Below are positions 1 to 6,855 of a stretch of 8,028 nt of DNA, in pieces. The notes under the pieces were generated by a model. The model was given only the letters and a program-made list of their open reading frames with translations, was not told the DNA's origin and did not search any database. Position 1 is the first letter of the stretch; each line of letters starts with the position of its first letter. The DNA is taken from positions 5,368 through 13,395 of the forward strand of contig MGNI01000156.1 in assembly GCA_001795115.1 (NCBI GenBank). Direction: 5' to 3'. A program made the translations under genes and the position numbers. This DNA comes from Chloroflexi bacterium RBG_16_48_8. GTDB lineage: Bacteria > Chloroflexota > Anaerolineae > Anaerolineales > E44-bin32.

Positions 1-946
1 GGCGTGGTTCTTGATAAGAACAGTGATCCATGACAACCGGGCAGCGTGGATGGAAGCGGCATCCAGCAGGTGGGTTGAGGGGGCTGGGAACATCCCCCGG
101 TAAAATGATACGCTGTCTGCGAATGCGCGGATCAGGAATGGGGATGGCCGACATTAAAGCCTGAGTGTAAGGATGGAGTGGATTTGAGAAAAGCTCATCC
201 CTGGGAGCGAGTTCCACAATCTTCCCTAAATACATCACGGCCACACGGTCGGAAATATGTTCTACCACACTCATGTTGTGGGCGATGAAAAGATAGGTAA
301 GATTAAATTCACGCTGAAGATCTTTCAGGATGTTTAAAACTTGAGATTGAATAGAAACGTCTAGAGCCGAAACTGGCTCATCGGCTACGATAAATTGCGG
401 TCTCAAGGCCAGGGCACGAGCGATACCAATGCGCTGACGTTGACCCCCAGAAAACTCATGCGGGTACCTCTTGGAGTGATAGTCCTCTAAACCCACTTTT
501 TTTAATGTTTCTAATACAACCTCATGTCGTTCAGATGAAGTTCCAACACCATGGATTTTCAGACCTTCCCCAACCGACTCTCCAATGGTCATGCGCGGAT
601 CGAGGGATGAATAGGGGTCCTGGAAGATGATCTGCATATTGCGACGCATATTCTTCAGATTTTTACCCTTCAAGCTGAAAATATCCGTTTCGCCGAATTG
701 GACAGAACCTCCTGTTGGTTCTGTTAAAAAAAGCATTGTGCGCCCCACAGTCGTTTTTCCGCAGCCCGACTCCCCTACCAGGCCAAGGGTCTCACCTTCT
801 TTTACAGTGAAGGACACATCATCTACCGCTTTTACCCAGGCCACGACTCGTTGGATCAAGCCCCCACGAACAGGGAAGTATTTCACGAGATTGTTCACAA
901 CGATGAGATCTTCTTTTCCATTGGATCGGACTGCGGTATCACTCAT
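1..946 (-). CDS. dppF: DppF/OppF-type peptide ABC transporter ATPase, cut by the left window edge
   Basis: Second ATPase of a peptide/nickel-type importer; it hydrolyses ATP on the cytoplasmic face and pairs with the DppD-type subunit encoded just upstream. I translated it from ATG at 946: 315 codons are open to the edge with no stop, so perhaps 15-25 C-terminal residues are missing relative to the family. Visible motifs are Walker A GESGCGKTT (58-66), Q-loop IIFQDP (106-111), signature FSGGQ (165-169), Walker B FIVADEP (185-191), D-loop SALD (193-196) and switch His in IAHNM (H223). The tail CRFHPRC (296-302) plus C309 is the start of the oligopeptide/dipeptide transporter C-terminal Cys domain; a fourth Cys would lie beyond the window. 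GAGG six bases upstream supports the start. The gap from the dppD stop is 44 nt. Family assignment is firm; orthology to E. coli dppF is not implied. Confidence 0.93.
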   Translation of the reverse strand, partial: MSDTAVRSNGKEDLIVVNNLVKYFPVRGGLIQRVVAWVKAVDDVSFTVKEGETLGLVGESGCGKTTVGRTMLFLTEPTGGSVQFGETDIFSLKGKNLKNMRRNMQIIFQDPYSSLDPRMTIGESVGEGLKIHGVGTSSERHEVVLETLKKVGLEDYHSKRYPHEFSGGQRQRIGIARALALRPQFIVADEPVSALDVSIQSQVLNILKDLQREFNLTYLFIAHNMSVVEHISDRVAVMYLGKIVELAPRDELFSNPLHPYTQALMSAIPIPDPRIRRQRIILPGDVPSPLNPPAGCRFHPRCPVVMDHCSYQEPR

Positions 947-990
947 GCAACGCCTCACAGATCAGTAAATTTCTTGCGTTCCCTTATGTC

Positions 991-2055
991 TTAGTCTGCA
1001 CGTATGGGTGCCTTATGTTCCATCGAATCCTGATAAAGCCAGCAGCGGACCAGATGACCCTGCCTGAAAGGAATAAGATCCGGTTCTTGCTTCGTACAAA
1101 TTTCTAATTTATGTTTAACTCGAGATCGACACCGTGGTGCAAAACGACAGCCGGGGGGGAGATCGATCAGGTTGGGTACGGATCCCGGAATAACTTCTAG
1201 TCTATCCGTCACTTTGCCTAGCACGGGGATGGAACCCATGAGCCCTATGGTATAGGGATGAATAGGTTCCTCAAACAGGGTGTTGATATCAGCTTGCTCA
1301 ACGATAACCCCCGCATACATAACCGCCACGCGGTCAACCATTTCAGCAATCACACCCAGATCGTGGGTGATGAGAATGATAGAGGTCTCCATCTTTGTAC
1401 GTAATTCCTTTAAAAGATCCAGGATTTGAGCCTGTATGGTCACATCCAACGCAGTGGAAGGTTCATCCGCGATGAGAAGTTCAGGCACCGTGGCAAGAGC
1501 CATTGCGATCATTACCCTTTGTGCCTGTCCACCGGACAACTCATGCGGATAAGCATAAACCTTCTCCTCATCATCCGCTATCCCAACGGTCTTGAACAGC
1601 TCAATCGACCTGTTCCAGGCTTCTTGCTTTTCCATACTCCAATGGATTTTGAGCACCTCCGCCACCTGATCTCCGCCGGTAAATACCGGGTTCAAGCTGG
1701 AGACAGGTTGTTGGAAGATCATTGAAATCCTTCTGCCTCGTAAGTCCGTCATCTCTCTCTCGGAGAGCTCATGAAGGGCTATGTCCGTGAAGTAAACTTC
1801 TCCATCCACAATTTTCCCTGGACGATCGATTAAACGTAAGATAGAGAGGGCTGTCACACTTTTCCCACAACCGGATTCGCCTACCAGTCCGAAAATCTCA
1901 CCCCGCTTGACCTCGAAATCTACCCCATCCACAGCTTTCACAACGCCATCTTCTGTAAAGAAGTGAGTCTTCAATCCCTTCACCTTGAGTAAGGTGGCAT
2001 CTTTCGAAGCGCTTGATCTCATTGCGCTAACCGAACCTGGTATCGTACGTGTCAT
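991..2055 (-). CDS. dppD: DppD/OppD-type peptide ABC transporter ATPase
   Basis: First ATPase of the importer. Numbered from ATG at 2055 (354 aa), it has Walker A GESGCGKSV (59-67), Q-loop IFQQP (113-117), signature LSGGQ (173-177), Walker B LLIADEP (193-199), D-loop TALD (201-204) and switch His in ITHDL (H231). The C-terminal domain has four cysteines, C303, C309, C320 and C338, in the GCRFAPRC...C...C layout of OppD/DppD proteins; related structures hold an iron-sulfur cluster there. A longer reading begins at GTG 2061, but GGAG at 2063-2066 leaves only 1 nt to that GTG and 7 nt to the ATG, so I chose the ATG. The length is normal or slightly long because of an N-terminal stretch of about 20 residues before the ATPase fold. 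It starts 15 nt after the lipoprotein stop, so it is co-transcribed. Substrate unknown. Confidence 0.95.
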   Translation of the reverse strand: MTRTIPGSVSAMRSSASKDATLLKVKGLKTHFFTEDGVVKAVDGVDFEVKRGEIFGLVGESGCGKSVTALSILRLIDRPGKIVDGEVYFTDIALHELSEREMTDLRGRRISMIFQQPVSSLNPVFTGGDQVAEVLKIHWSMEKQEAWNRSIELFKTVGIADDEEKVYAYPHELSGGQAQRVMIAMALATVPELLIADEPSTALDVTIQAQILDLLKELRTKMETSIILITHDLGVIAEMVDRVAVMYAGVIVEQADINTLFEEPIHPYTIGLMGSIPVLGKVTDRLEVIPGSVPNLIDLPPGCRFAPRCRSRVKHKLEICTKQEPDLIPFRQGHLVRCWLYQDSMEHKAPIRAD

Positions 2056-2062
2056 CTGCACT

Positions 2063-2066
2063 CTCC
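2063..2066 (-). promoter_or_regulatory. Ribosome binding site that decides the dppD start
   Basis: Minus-strand GGAG (part of GCGGAGAG). It is 7 nt before ATG 2055 but 1 nt before the alternative GTG 2061, which favours the ATG. Confidence 0.6.
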
Positions 2067-2070
2067 GCAG

Positions 2071-2646
2071 TTATTCATTGAAGGTACCATTTTGAATGAT
2101 AGCTGAAAGGAGCGGCCAACTTTCCTCCCATTGCTCTGTTGGAGCTGTAGCCATGAAAGTATATAAACTACCGCTATCTGTTCTGATAACATAGATCATA
2201 GCTTTCATCGCAATGAACATCTCTGTAGATTCTCGTTCAACAGCGACCTCAAGGCCATCATATTGACCAATTGTGACAGGATTAACCTCCGAAATGAGGA
2301 AGTAATCCTCTCGTAAGGGTCCATATTCAAGAAAGTGATCCAGTTCTTCTTGCAAGGATGAAATCAAAACCCCGGGTGCCTCCCGTAGGATCGACATGGA
2401 AGGCCCAGATTCTGAATCGTAAGCGACGTTTGGGGGTGCAAAAACGATAAAGCCTTCACGGATGATGCCATATTCCCAACCCTCAGGATAAACGGTATCA
2501 AAGGCAGTTTGGTTCTTATACTCCCAAACGAGGATTGGAGTTGTCTCGGGAGGGCTGTCACTGTCCGAAGTGCAACCTGAAAGCATCCAAACGATTCCAA
2601 AGAGGAAAATGAAAAATATCCATGAAAATTGAGATACCTGCCGCAT
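2071..2646 (-). CDS. Small lipoprotein of unknown function, possibly PsbP-like fold
   Basis: 191-residue secreted lipoprotein. A hydrophobic signal peptide (about 8-22) ends in lipobox LSGC with acceptor Cys25, followed by an acidic, Ser/Pro-rich linker (TSDSDSPPETTP). The mature part begins with a YPEGWEYG segment, then IVFAPP, a VTIGQYDGLEVAVE strand, a YVIRTDSGSLYTFMATAP strand and a final helix around EESWPLLSAIIQNGTF. This order resembles the small PsbP/Mog1/DUF1795-like fold, but I infer that from pattern only and do not recognise a named family. The gene lies 39 nt after dppC and 15 nt before dppD in the same operon, so it is probably made with the transporter and displayed on the outer face of the membrane. 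A role in substrate delivery or sensing is speculation. Its ribosome binding site is weak: AAAGG lies about 12 nt before the ATG. It lacks the periplasmic-binding fold of the 594-aa binding protein. Confidence 0.82.
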   Translation of the reverse strand: MRQVSQFSWIFFIFLFGIVWMLSGCTSDSDSPPETTPILVWEYKNQTAFDTVYPEGWEYGIIREGFIVFAPPNVAYDSESGPSMSILREAPGVLISSLQEELDHFLEYGPLREDYFLISEVNPVTIGQYDGLEVAVERESTEMFIAMKAMIYVIRTDSGSLYTFMATAPTEQWEESWPLLSAIIQNGTFNE

Positions 2647-2685
2647 TTGTATCGATAACCTTTCTCACAAAGATAATCCAGACAC

Positions 2686-3639
2686 CTATTTCAGTCGTGG
2701 ATCCAGCGCATCACGCAAACCATCTCCTAACAGGTAAAGACACAGGACTGTGATGGTGATGAGAAGACCTGGAAAAATCACAAGATGGGTTCCCAAATGG
2801 AAATAGGACTGGGCATTACTCAGCATGTTGCCCCATGTGGCCGTGGGGGGTTGGACACCCAGCCCAAGGAAGCTGAGGGCAGATTCGACTAAAATCACCG
2901 ATCCCACATCGATCATGGTGATGACAATAACGATGGGGATGGCGTTAGGAAGCACATGACGGAGCATCAATGTCAATCTCGAAGCACCCAGGGCTCGAGC
3001 TGCGGTCACATAATCCCTCTCGCGCAGTGAGAACACCTCACCCCGCACAAGGCGGCTTGTACCCATCCAACCTAACAACCCCAGCACGACAACAAACCAG
3101 AAGGGAGTGGGAGAAAAGAGAGCCACAATAATCAACAGAAGGAAAAGTGTAGGGATGGATTGCAATGTATTGATGAACCACATAATGAAGTCGTCCACAA
3201 TTCTGCCGAAGAAACCTGCAATCAGTCCAATCGAAATACCAATGGTCATGGAGACAGCTGCTGCGGAGAAGCCAATTGCCAGGGAGATTCTCCCCCCAAA
3301 AAGTAGTCGAGATAATTGATCTCGTCCTAATTGATCCGTACCCAACCAGTGTTCAGAGGAGGGTGGATCAAAGGTTATCAGCAGATCTGTCGAATTGGGA
3401 TCAACCTTAAGAACCTCTTTGCTGATAACGCCCGCCAAAACACTTAATAGGATCAAGGTCAATAAAATCCCCATGGCTATCAGGGTTAAACGATCACGAA
3501 GGATGTGACGTACTGCGATTTTTCCGAAAGACAAGGGCTCGGGTGTGGCCGTTGTCTCCAAAAACATATCCAAATCTTCGCCCCACGGAGCGGACACATC
3601 CGCTGACGATGCCGATTTACCTGAATCATCTTGAGCCAT
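2686..3639 (-). CDS. dppC: DppC/OppC-type peptide ABC transporter permease
   Basis: Inner-membrane permease of 317 aa, one half of the translocation channel. A hydrophilic N-terminal tail (1-45) is followed by the OppC-type N-terminal membrane segment (about 52-72), then the conserved HWLGTDQLGRDQLSRLLFGG block (97-116). The permease domain follows, with membrane segments near 120-144, 162-176, 180-194, 233-260 and 285-304. The EAA loop that contacts the ATPase is at 209-239, with core AARALGAS and HVLPNAIPI. The ESALSFLGLGVQPP (252-265), TWGNML (268-273) and GDGLRDALDPRLK (305-317) motifs are hallmarks of DppC-type subunits. A very strong GAGGAGG sits 7 nt before the ATG. It begins 16 nt after the dppB stop, which suggests translational coupling. 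Length is typical for the family. Substrate not predictable. Confidence 0.95.
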   Translation of the reverse strand: MAQDDSGKSASSADVSAPWGEDLDMFLETTATPEPLSFGKIAVRHILRDRLTLIAMGILLTLILLSVLAGVISKEVLKVDPNSTDLLITFDPPSSEHWLGTDQLGRDQLSRLLFGGRISLAIGFSAAAVSMTIGISIGLIAGFFGRIVDDFIMWFINTLQSIPTLFLLLIIVALFSPTPFWFVVVLGLLGWMGTSRLVRGEVFSLRERDYVTAARALGASRLTLMLRHVLPNAIPIVIVITMIDVGSVILVESALSFLGLGVQPPTATWGNMLSNAQSYFHLGTHLVIFPGLLITITVLCLYLLGDGLRDALDPRLK

Positions 3640-3655
3640 TCTTGAACCTCCTCGA

Positions 3656-4639
3656 TCAACTCAACCGGATCCGTGGATCGACGACCACATAGAGGATATC
3701 TGATAGCAAATTCCCACCCACAACCAACACCGATCCGATAATCACATTCGCCATGAGCAGGGTGTAATCTCGCTGAAAAACGGCTTCGATCGTCATCCGC
3801 CCCATCCCAGGCCACGAGAAAATGGTTTCCGTGATGACTGCGCCAGCCAGGAGGCCGCCGATAGCCGGGCCTAAGATGGTTACCAATGGGATCAACGCAT
3901 TGCGAGCTGCATGCCAGAAGTAAACGCGCTGGTTGGGAACACCTTTGGCGCGCGCGGCACGGATGTAATCCTGGCGAATCACCTCAAGCGTCTCAGTCCT
4001 CATGTATCGCGAGAGGACAGCAATCCAACCTGTGGATAAAACAAAAACGGGCATCACAAGATGCTTCAGGTGATCGATAAAATCTTTATCACTTTGAAGA
4101 TTGAGGGTGTATCGGCCACCCACAGGGAGCCATCCTAATTGAACTGCGAAAACCAGGATGAGGATAAGACCTAACCAGAAAACAGGAACGGCTTGGCCAA
4201 TGACTGCCCAAACACGGGTCAGATTGTCAAACAGTGAGCCATGTTTAACAGCAGAATAAATACCTGCTGACACACCGATAAGCATTCCAACAGCTAATGC
4301 CAAACCCGTCAATTCTACCGTGGCCGGGATACGTTCAGCAATCATCTCAAGTACAGGGCGTTTATCATAGAGCGAATCACCGAAATCTAACCGTACGATC
4401 CCTTTTGTATCGCATTCATCGTTCCCAAACATCCAGACGATATATTGTTCTGCGATAGACCTATCCAGGCATAGTTGATGTCTTAAAGTCTCACGTGCGG
4501 CGCGTGTCATTTTAGGATTAAAAGTTAATAAGTCCACAGGGTCGCCAGGGGATAGCCTCATGAGGGAAAAGGAAATTACCGTAATTCCCAATAGGGTAGG
4601 AATCGCCTGAAGGAGTCGTCTTAAAACATATGCACGCAT
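3656..4639 (-). CDS. dppB: DppB/OppB-type peptide ABC transporter permease
   Basis: Inner-membrane permease of 327 aa, partner of the DppC-type subunit. It opens with the classic YVLRRLLQAIPTLLGITVISF segment (4-24), then LSPGDP (29-34). The FGDSL block (86-90) and ERIPATVELT (102-111) precede membrane segments near 110-130, 145-167, 195-213, 248-275 and 297-320. The EAA loop spans about 225-253, with core YIRAARAKGV and HAARNALIPLVT. ETIFSWPGMG (271-280), RDYTLL (290-295) and DPRIRLS at the C-terminus are DppB hallmarks. The stop is TGA. The start ATG has AGGTGG just upstream. The gene follows the binding-protein gene after 104 nt that contain a strong stem-loop, which may lower its expression relative to the binding protein. 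Length is typical and nothing is missing. Confidence 0.96.
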   Translation of the reverse strand: MRAYVLRRLLQAIPTLLGITVISFSLMRLSPGDPVDLLTFNPKMTRAARETLRHQLCLDRSIAEQYIVWMFGNDECDTKGIVRLDFGDSLYDKRPVLEMIAERIPATVELTGLALAVGMLIGVSAGIYSAVKHGSLFDNLTRVWAVIGQAVPVFWLGLILILVFAVQLGWLPVGGRYTLNLQSDKDFIDHLKHLVMPVFVLSTGWIAVLSRYMRTETLEVIRQDYIRAARAKGVPNQRVYFWHAARNALIPLVTILGPAIGGLLAGAVITETIFSWPGMGRMTIEAVFQRDYTLLMANVIIGSVLVVGGNLLSDILYVVVDPRIRLS

Positions 4640-4693
4640 AGTACCACCTGCCTACTTCAAAGGTCTATCGAGGGTATCGAGTTTTGTAAAGAG

Positions 4694-4724
4694 GGGGCGG
4701 GTTTTTGAAACCCGCCCCTTTTTT
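4694..4724. terminator. Strong intercistronic stem-loop
   Basis: GGGGCGGGTTT (4694-4704) pairs perfectly with AAACCCGCCCC (4708-4718) over 11 bp around a 3-nt loop. On the plus strand it is followed by six T (4719-4724), the canonical form of an intrinsic terminator, yet no plus-strand gene precedes it. On the minus strand, where the operon runs, the stem is preceded by an A tract and followed only by CTCTTTA, a poor U tract. It lies 25 nt after the binding-protein stop and 54 nt before the dppB start. I infer partial termination or protection of the binding-protein mRNA 3' end, giving more binding protein than permease, and possibly a block to antisense transcription. Confidence 0.75.
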
Positions 4725-4743
4725 CAACCATTGTTATCCGAGA

Positions 4744-6528
4744 TTACGGGGTGAGGTACCACTCTTCCACATTGTAATACGTCGCCCACGGACCTGGATT
4801 GATGGCCTGCAATCGGGTATTCCAAATCACGTTACCCAGGGGGTTATAGAAGAATGCATAAGGGGCATCTTCATGGATCAACTCCTGGATCCTCTTGTAC
4901 TTTTCGCCACGTCCTTCTGTGGAGCAGCCAGGCAGTGATTTGGCCTCGAATAGCAGTTGATCAACTTCCTCATTGTAGTAGGAGACGAAGTTGAAGCCGC
5001 CACCCGGATCATCGTAGCGGTAGGCCCAGAAGACTGAGTCTTCAGGATCTGAGCCCATGCCGATCCATCCAATGATCACCATGTCATACTGCTGACCAAG
5101 CAGGTTGCCAACCACAGTGCCCCACTCAAGGATGTCGAGTGTGATATCGAATCCGAGGGTATCCAGGTTGTCCTTCATGATGGCAGCAATGTTCTCACGG
5201 GTCTCATTCCCAGCGTTGGTCATGAGGGAAAGTGCCAGTGGTACACCGTTCTTGGTGCGGACACCTTCCTCGCCAGCGCGGGTCCAACCAGCCTCATCAA
5301 GCAGGGAGGCAGCCATCTCAACATCCAGAGCATACGGCTCCAGTTCGGCATTGTACGCCCACACAACAGCGGGTAATACATTGGCGACCATGGGAGCGCC
5401 CTGACCGAAGGCAACCTTGTTGATGATGTTGGTGTAGTCAATGGTGTAGGCGATAGCCTTGCGCACGTTTAGATCTGAGAGGATGGGGTGTGGTGTCTGT
5501 TCACTGTTATAGAGTTCACCCTCGGTGAACTCCTCGTTTGCATCCGCGTCGACCCAGCCAATCTCTGGATTATCGGGATCAGCCATGTTGAATCCGACGT
5601 AAGTGTAACCATCGTTGAAGAACTTCTTCATTTCGAATGGGGATCCCTTGGCAATCTCACCTTCGATGACGGAGACGTATTCCGGGCCAACACCGAACAC
5701 GTCGATCTCACCCGCCAGGAAGGCAGCCAGCTCGGCAGAGGTATCTGCAAAGACGCGGTAGATCCAACCGTCCAAGTTGGGGGCGCCGAGGTAGTAATCC
5801 TCATTGCGAACCAAGGTCACATTGGTGTCACGCACCCACTCCTGGAACTTGAAGGGGCCATTGGTAACTGTTGGTTCGTCATTCAGGGTGCTATCCATGA
5901 TGTCGCTATAATCTGCGGCATACATGTGAGCCGGCAGAATGCCCAGGGTGAAGTTTTGCAGCGCGGTGCAGTCCAGGGTATGGAACACGATCTCGAGTGT
6001 GTAATCATCGATCACGTTGAAGGCTTCAACCAGCTCGATGTTGCTCTTGCGAGGCGTGTCCACCAGTTCGGAGCCAATAGCATCGTAGGTGAACTTTACG
6101 TCATTGGCGGTGACCGGGGTTCCATCTGTCCACGTGACATCATCTCGGAGGGTGAAGGTATAGGTTAAACCATCTTCCGAAACCGTCCAGCTTTCAGCCA
6201 GTTCACCGATGACTTCACCACTGAATTCATCCAGGGTCAGCAGACCCAGGAAGAGCTTGGCGATCACATCAGAGGATGCACTGTCCGAGGACAGAATGGG
6301 GTTCAGAATTTGCGCATCGGCAAAGGTCGACTCGACGATGCTGCCGCCCTGGGGAATCGGTTCGGGTGTTGGGGTGATCAGAACCTCGACCTCAACCGGC
6401 ACTTCGACCTCGACCTCAACCGGCACTTCGACCGTCTGTATGATGGCCTCAGGTTTACAGGCGGCAAGGACGAAACTTGCAATGATGAGTAGGCTGATCA
6501 TAGCCAGCCACTTCGAACGAGAAATCAT
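4744..6528 (-). CDS. Peptide/nickel-type ABC transporter substrate-binding lipoprotein (SBP_bac_5)
   Basis: 594-residue extracytoplasmic binding protein that would deliver ligand to the permeases. The signal peptide (1-23) ends in lipobox LAAC with lipidated Cys24. Next comes a low-complexity linker (about 32-60) built from an exact repeat VEVPVEVE and a TPTPEP stretch, a spacer common in Chloroflexota binding proteins. The SBP_bac_5 domain follows: GGSIVESTFADAQILNPILSS (61-81), LAESW (110-114), TYTFTLRDDVTWTDG (122-136), PVTANDVKFTYDAI (138-151), then NGPFKFQEW and a LAAFLAGEIDVFGV segment. The C-terminus contains a YKRIQELIHEDAPYAFFY block and ends EEWYLTP. The length is normal for the DppA/OppA class. 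The start has AGGAGG 8 nt upstream. It is the first gene of the operon, behind a long leader. Family is certain; ligand (peptide, oligosaccharide, opine, metal chelate) cannot be told. Confidence 0.95.
   Translation of the reverse strand: MISRSKWLAMISLLIIASFVLAACKPEAIIQTVEVPVEVEVEVPVEVEVLITPTPEPIPQGGSIVESTFADAQILNPILSSDSASSDVIAKLFLGLLTLDEFSGEVIGELAESWTVSEDGLTYTFTLRDDVTWTDGTPVTANDVKFTYDAIGSELVDTPRKSNIELVEAFNVIDDYTLEIVFHTLDCTALQNFTLGILPAHMYAADYSDIMDSTLNDEPTVTNGPFKFQEWVRDTNVTLVRNEDYYLGAPNLDGWIYRVFADTSAELAAFLAGEIDVFGVGPEYVSVIEGEIAKGSPFEMKKFFNDGYTYVGFNMADPDNPEIGWVDADANEEFTEGELYNSEQTPHPILSDLNVRKAIAYTIDYTNIINKVAFGQGAPMVANVLPAVVWAYNAELEPYALDVEMAASLLDEAGWTRAGEEGVRTKNGVPLALSLMTNAGNETRENIAAIMKDNLDTLGFDITLDILEWGTVVGNLLGQQYDMVIIGWIGMGSDPEDSVFWAYRYDDPGGGFNFVSYYNEEVDQLLFEAKSLPGCSTEGRGEKYKRIQELIHEDAPYAFFYNPLGNVIWNTRLQAINPGPWATYYNVEEWYLTP
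6383..6430 (-). repeat. Two exact 24-bp tandem copies inside the binding-protein gene
   Basis: Two adjacent copies of a 24-bp unit (6383-6406 and 6407-6430) are identical base for base. They encode the eight-residue unit V-E-V-P-V-E-V-E of the linker between the lipid anchor and the ligand-binding domain. As 24 is a multiple of three, copy-number change would alter linker length without breaking the frame. Confidence 0.9.
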
Positions 6529-6654
6529 GATACTCTCCTCCTCAAGAATTGGTATCTAAATCTAAAAACGGATGTTGGGTGAGATTACAAAAGTTTCCTT
6601 GTACCACCTCCCTTTAAGATTTTTACTTTCACTCTATCCTAATAGACCCACAAA

Positions 6655-6674
6655 ATCCGTTCCAAGGAACGGAT
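6655..6674. repeat. Perfect 20-bp palindrome in the operon leader
   Basis: ATCCGTTCC and GGAACGGAT are exact inverse complements around two central bases. In the minus-strand RNA it would form an 8-bp hairpin with a CUUG loop, followed by UUUU. It may be a repressor operator, a weak attenuator or a processing site. A poor promoter-like pair (TTGGAA, 18 nt, TAGGAT at 6665-6636) overlaps it. Confidence 0.6.
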
Positions 6675-6773
6675 CAAGCTGATTGTAGATGAGTGTCCTT
6701 AAGGGATCTAGATAGGGAATTCGATGCATAGGAGAAGAATGCGCATTTTCCCATCGGCGGAAACATAAGGTTA

Positions 6774-6788
6774 TCCAATATCATTGGA
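6774..6788. promoter_or_regulatory. Operator-like palindrome at the transcript start
   Basis: TCCAAT (6774-6779) and ATTGGA (6783-6788) are perfect inverted repeats around three bases, starting within a few bases downstream of the predicted transcription start. This is a usual position for a repressor site. The regulator is unknown. Confidence 0.35.
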
Positions 6789-6796
6789 GTTTGCCG

Positions 6797-6826
6797 ATTA
6801 TAACTTCCTTGCCTGCTCTTCGTCAA
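6797..6826 (-). promoter_or_regulatory. Near-consensus housekeeping promoter for the transporter operon
   Basis: On the minus strand, -35 TTGACG (6826-6821) is followed by an 18-nt spacer and a perfect -10 TATAAT (6802-6797). Only one of twelve hexamer bases differs from the sigma-70 consensus. Transcription would begin near 6790, heading into the binding-protein gene. It is the best promoter match I see in the intergenic region. Confidence 0.7.
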
Positions 6827-6855
6827 CATATACATTTTATAGATTTTACCCTGAT

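Larger units (their letters stand above)
6529..6790 (-). other. Predicted long untranslated leader of the transporter operon
   Basis: About 260 nt between the predicted transcription start and the binding-protein ATG, with no credible gene on either strand. It contains the palindromes listed separately and the GAGGAGGAGAG ribosome binding site for the binding-protein gene. A second copy of the seven-base sequence ATCCGTT (minus strand, 6573-6567) could pair with the right arm of the 20-bp palindrome. No riboswitch class is recognised. The leader call depends on the promoter at 6797-6826 being the main one. Confidence 0.5.

Noticed and set aside
627..968. A 113-codon plus-strand frame opposite the DppF-type gene.
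   Set aside because: The minus strand here encodes Walker A and Q-loop motifs in order; the plus frame is a shadow.
5488..6168. A 226-codon plus-strand frame opposite the binding-protein gene.
   Set aside because: It lies wholly antisense to a clear SBP_bac_5 gene, has no ribosome binding site or family motifs, and is a typical shadow frame of biased codon use.
6601..6612. A strong Shine-Dalgarno-like GGGAGGTGG on the minus strand in the leader, suggesting a leader peptide.
   Set aside because: No ATG or GTG follows at a usable distance, and the nearest TTG is directly followed by TAA. It shares AGGTGGTAC with the dppB start region, which I take as chance.
6636..6665. A second minus-strand promoter (TTGGAA, 18 nt, TAGGAT).
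   Set aside because: Each box matches the consensus at only four of six bases, so it is too weak to list as a feature next to the near-consensus promoter upstream. I mention it only because the palindrome overlaps it.
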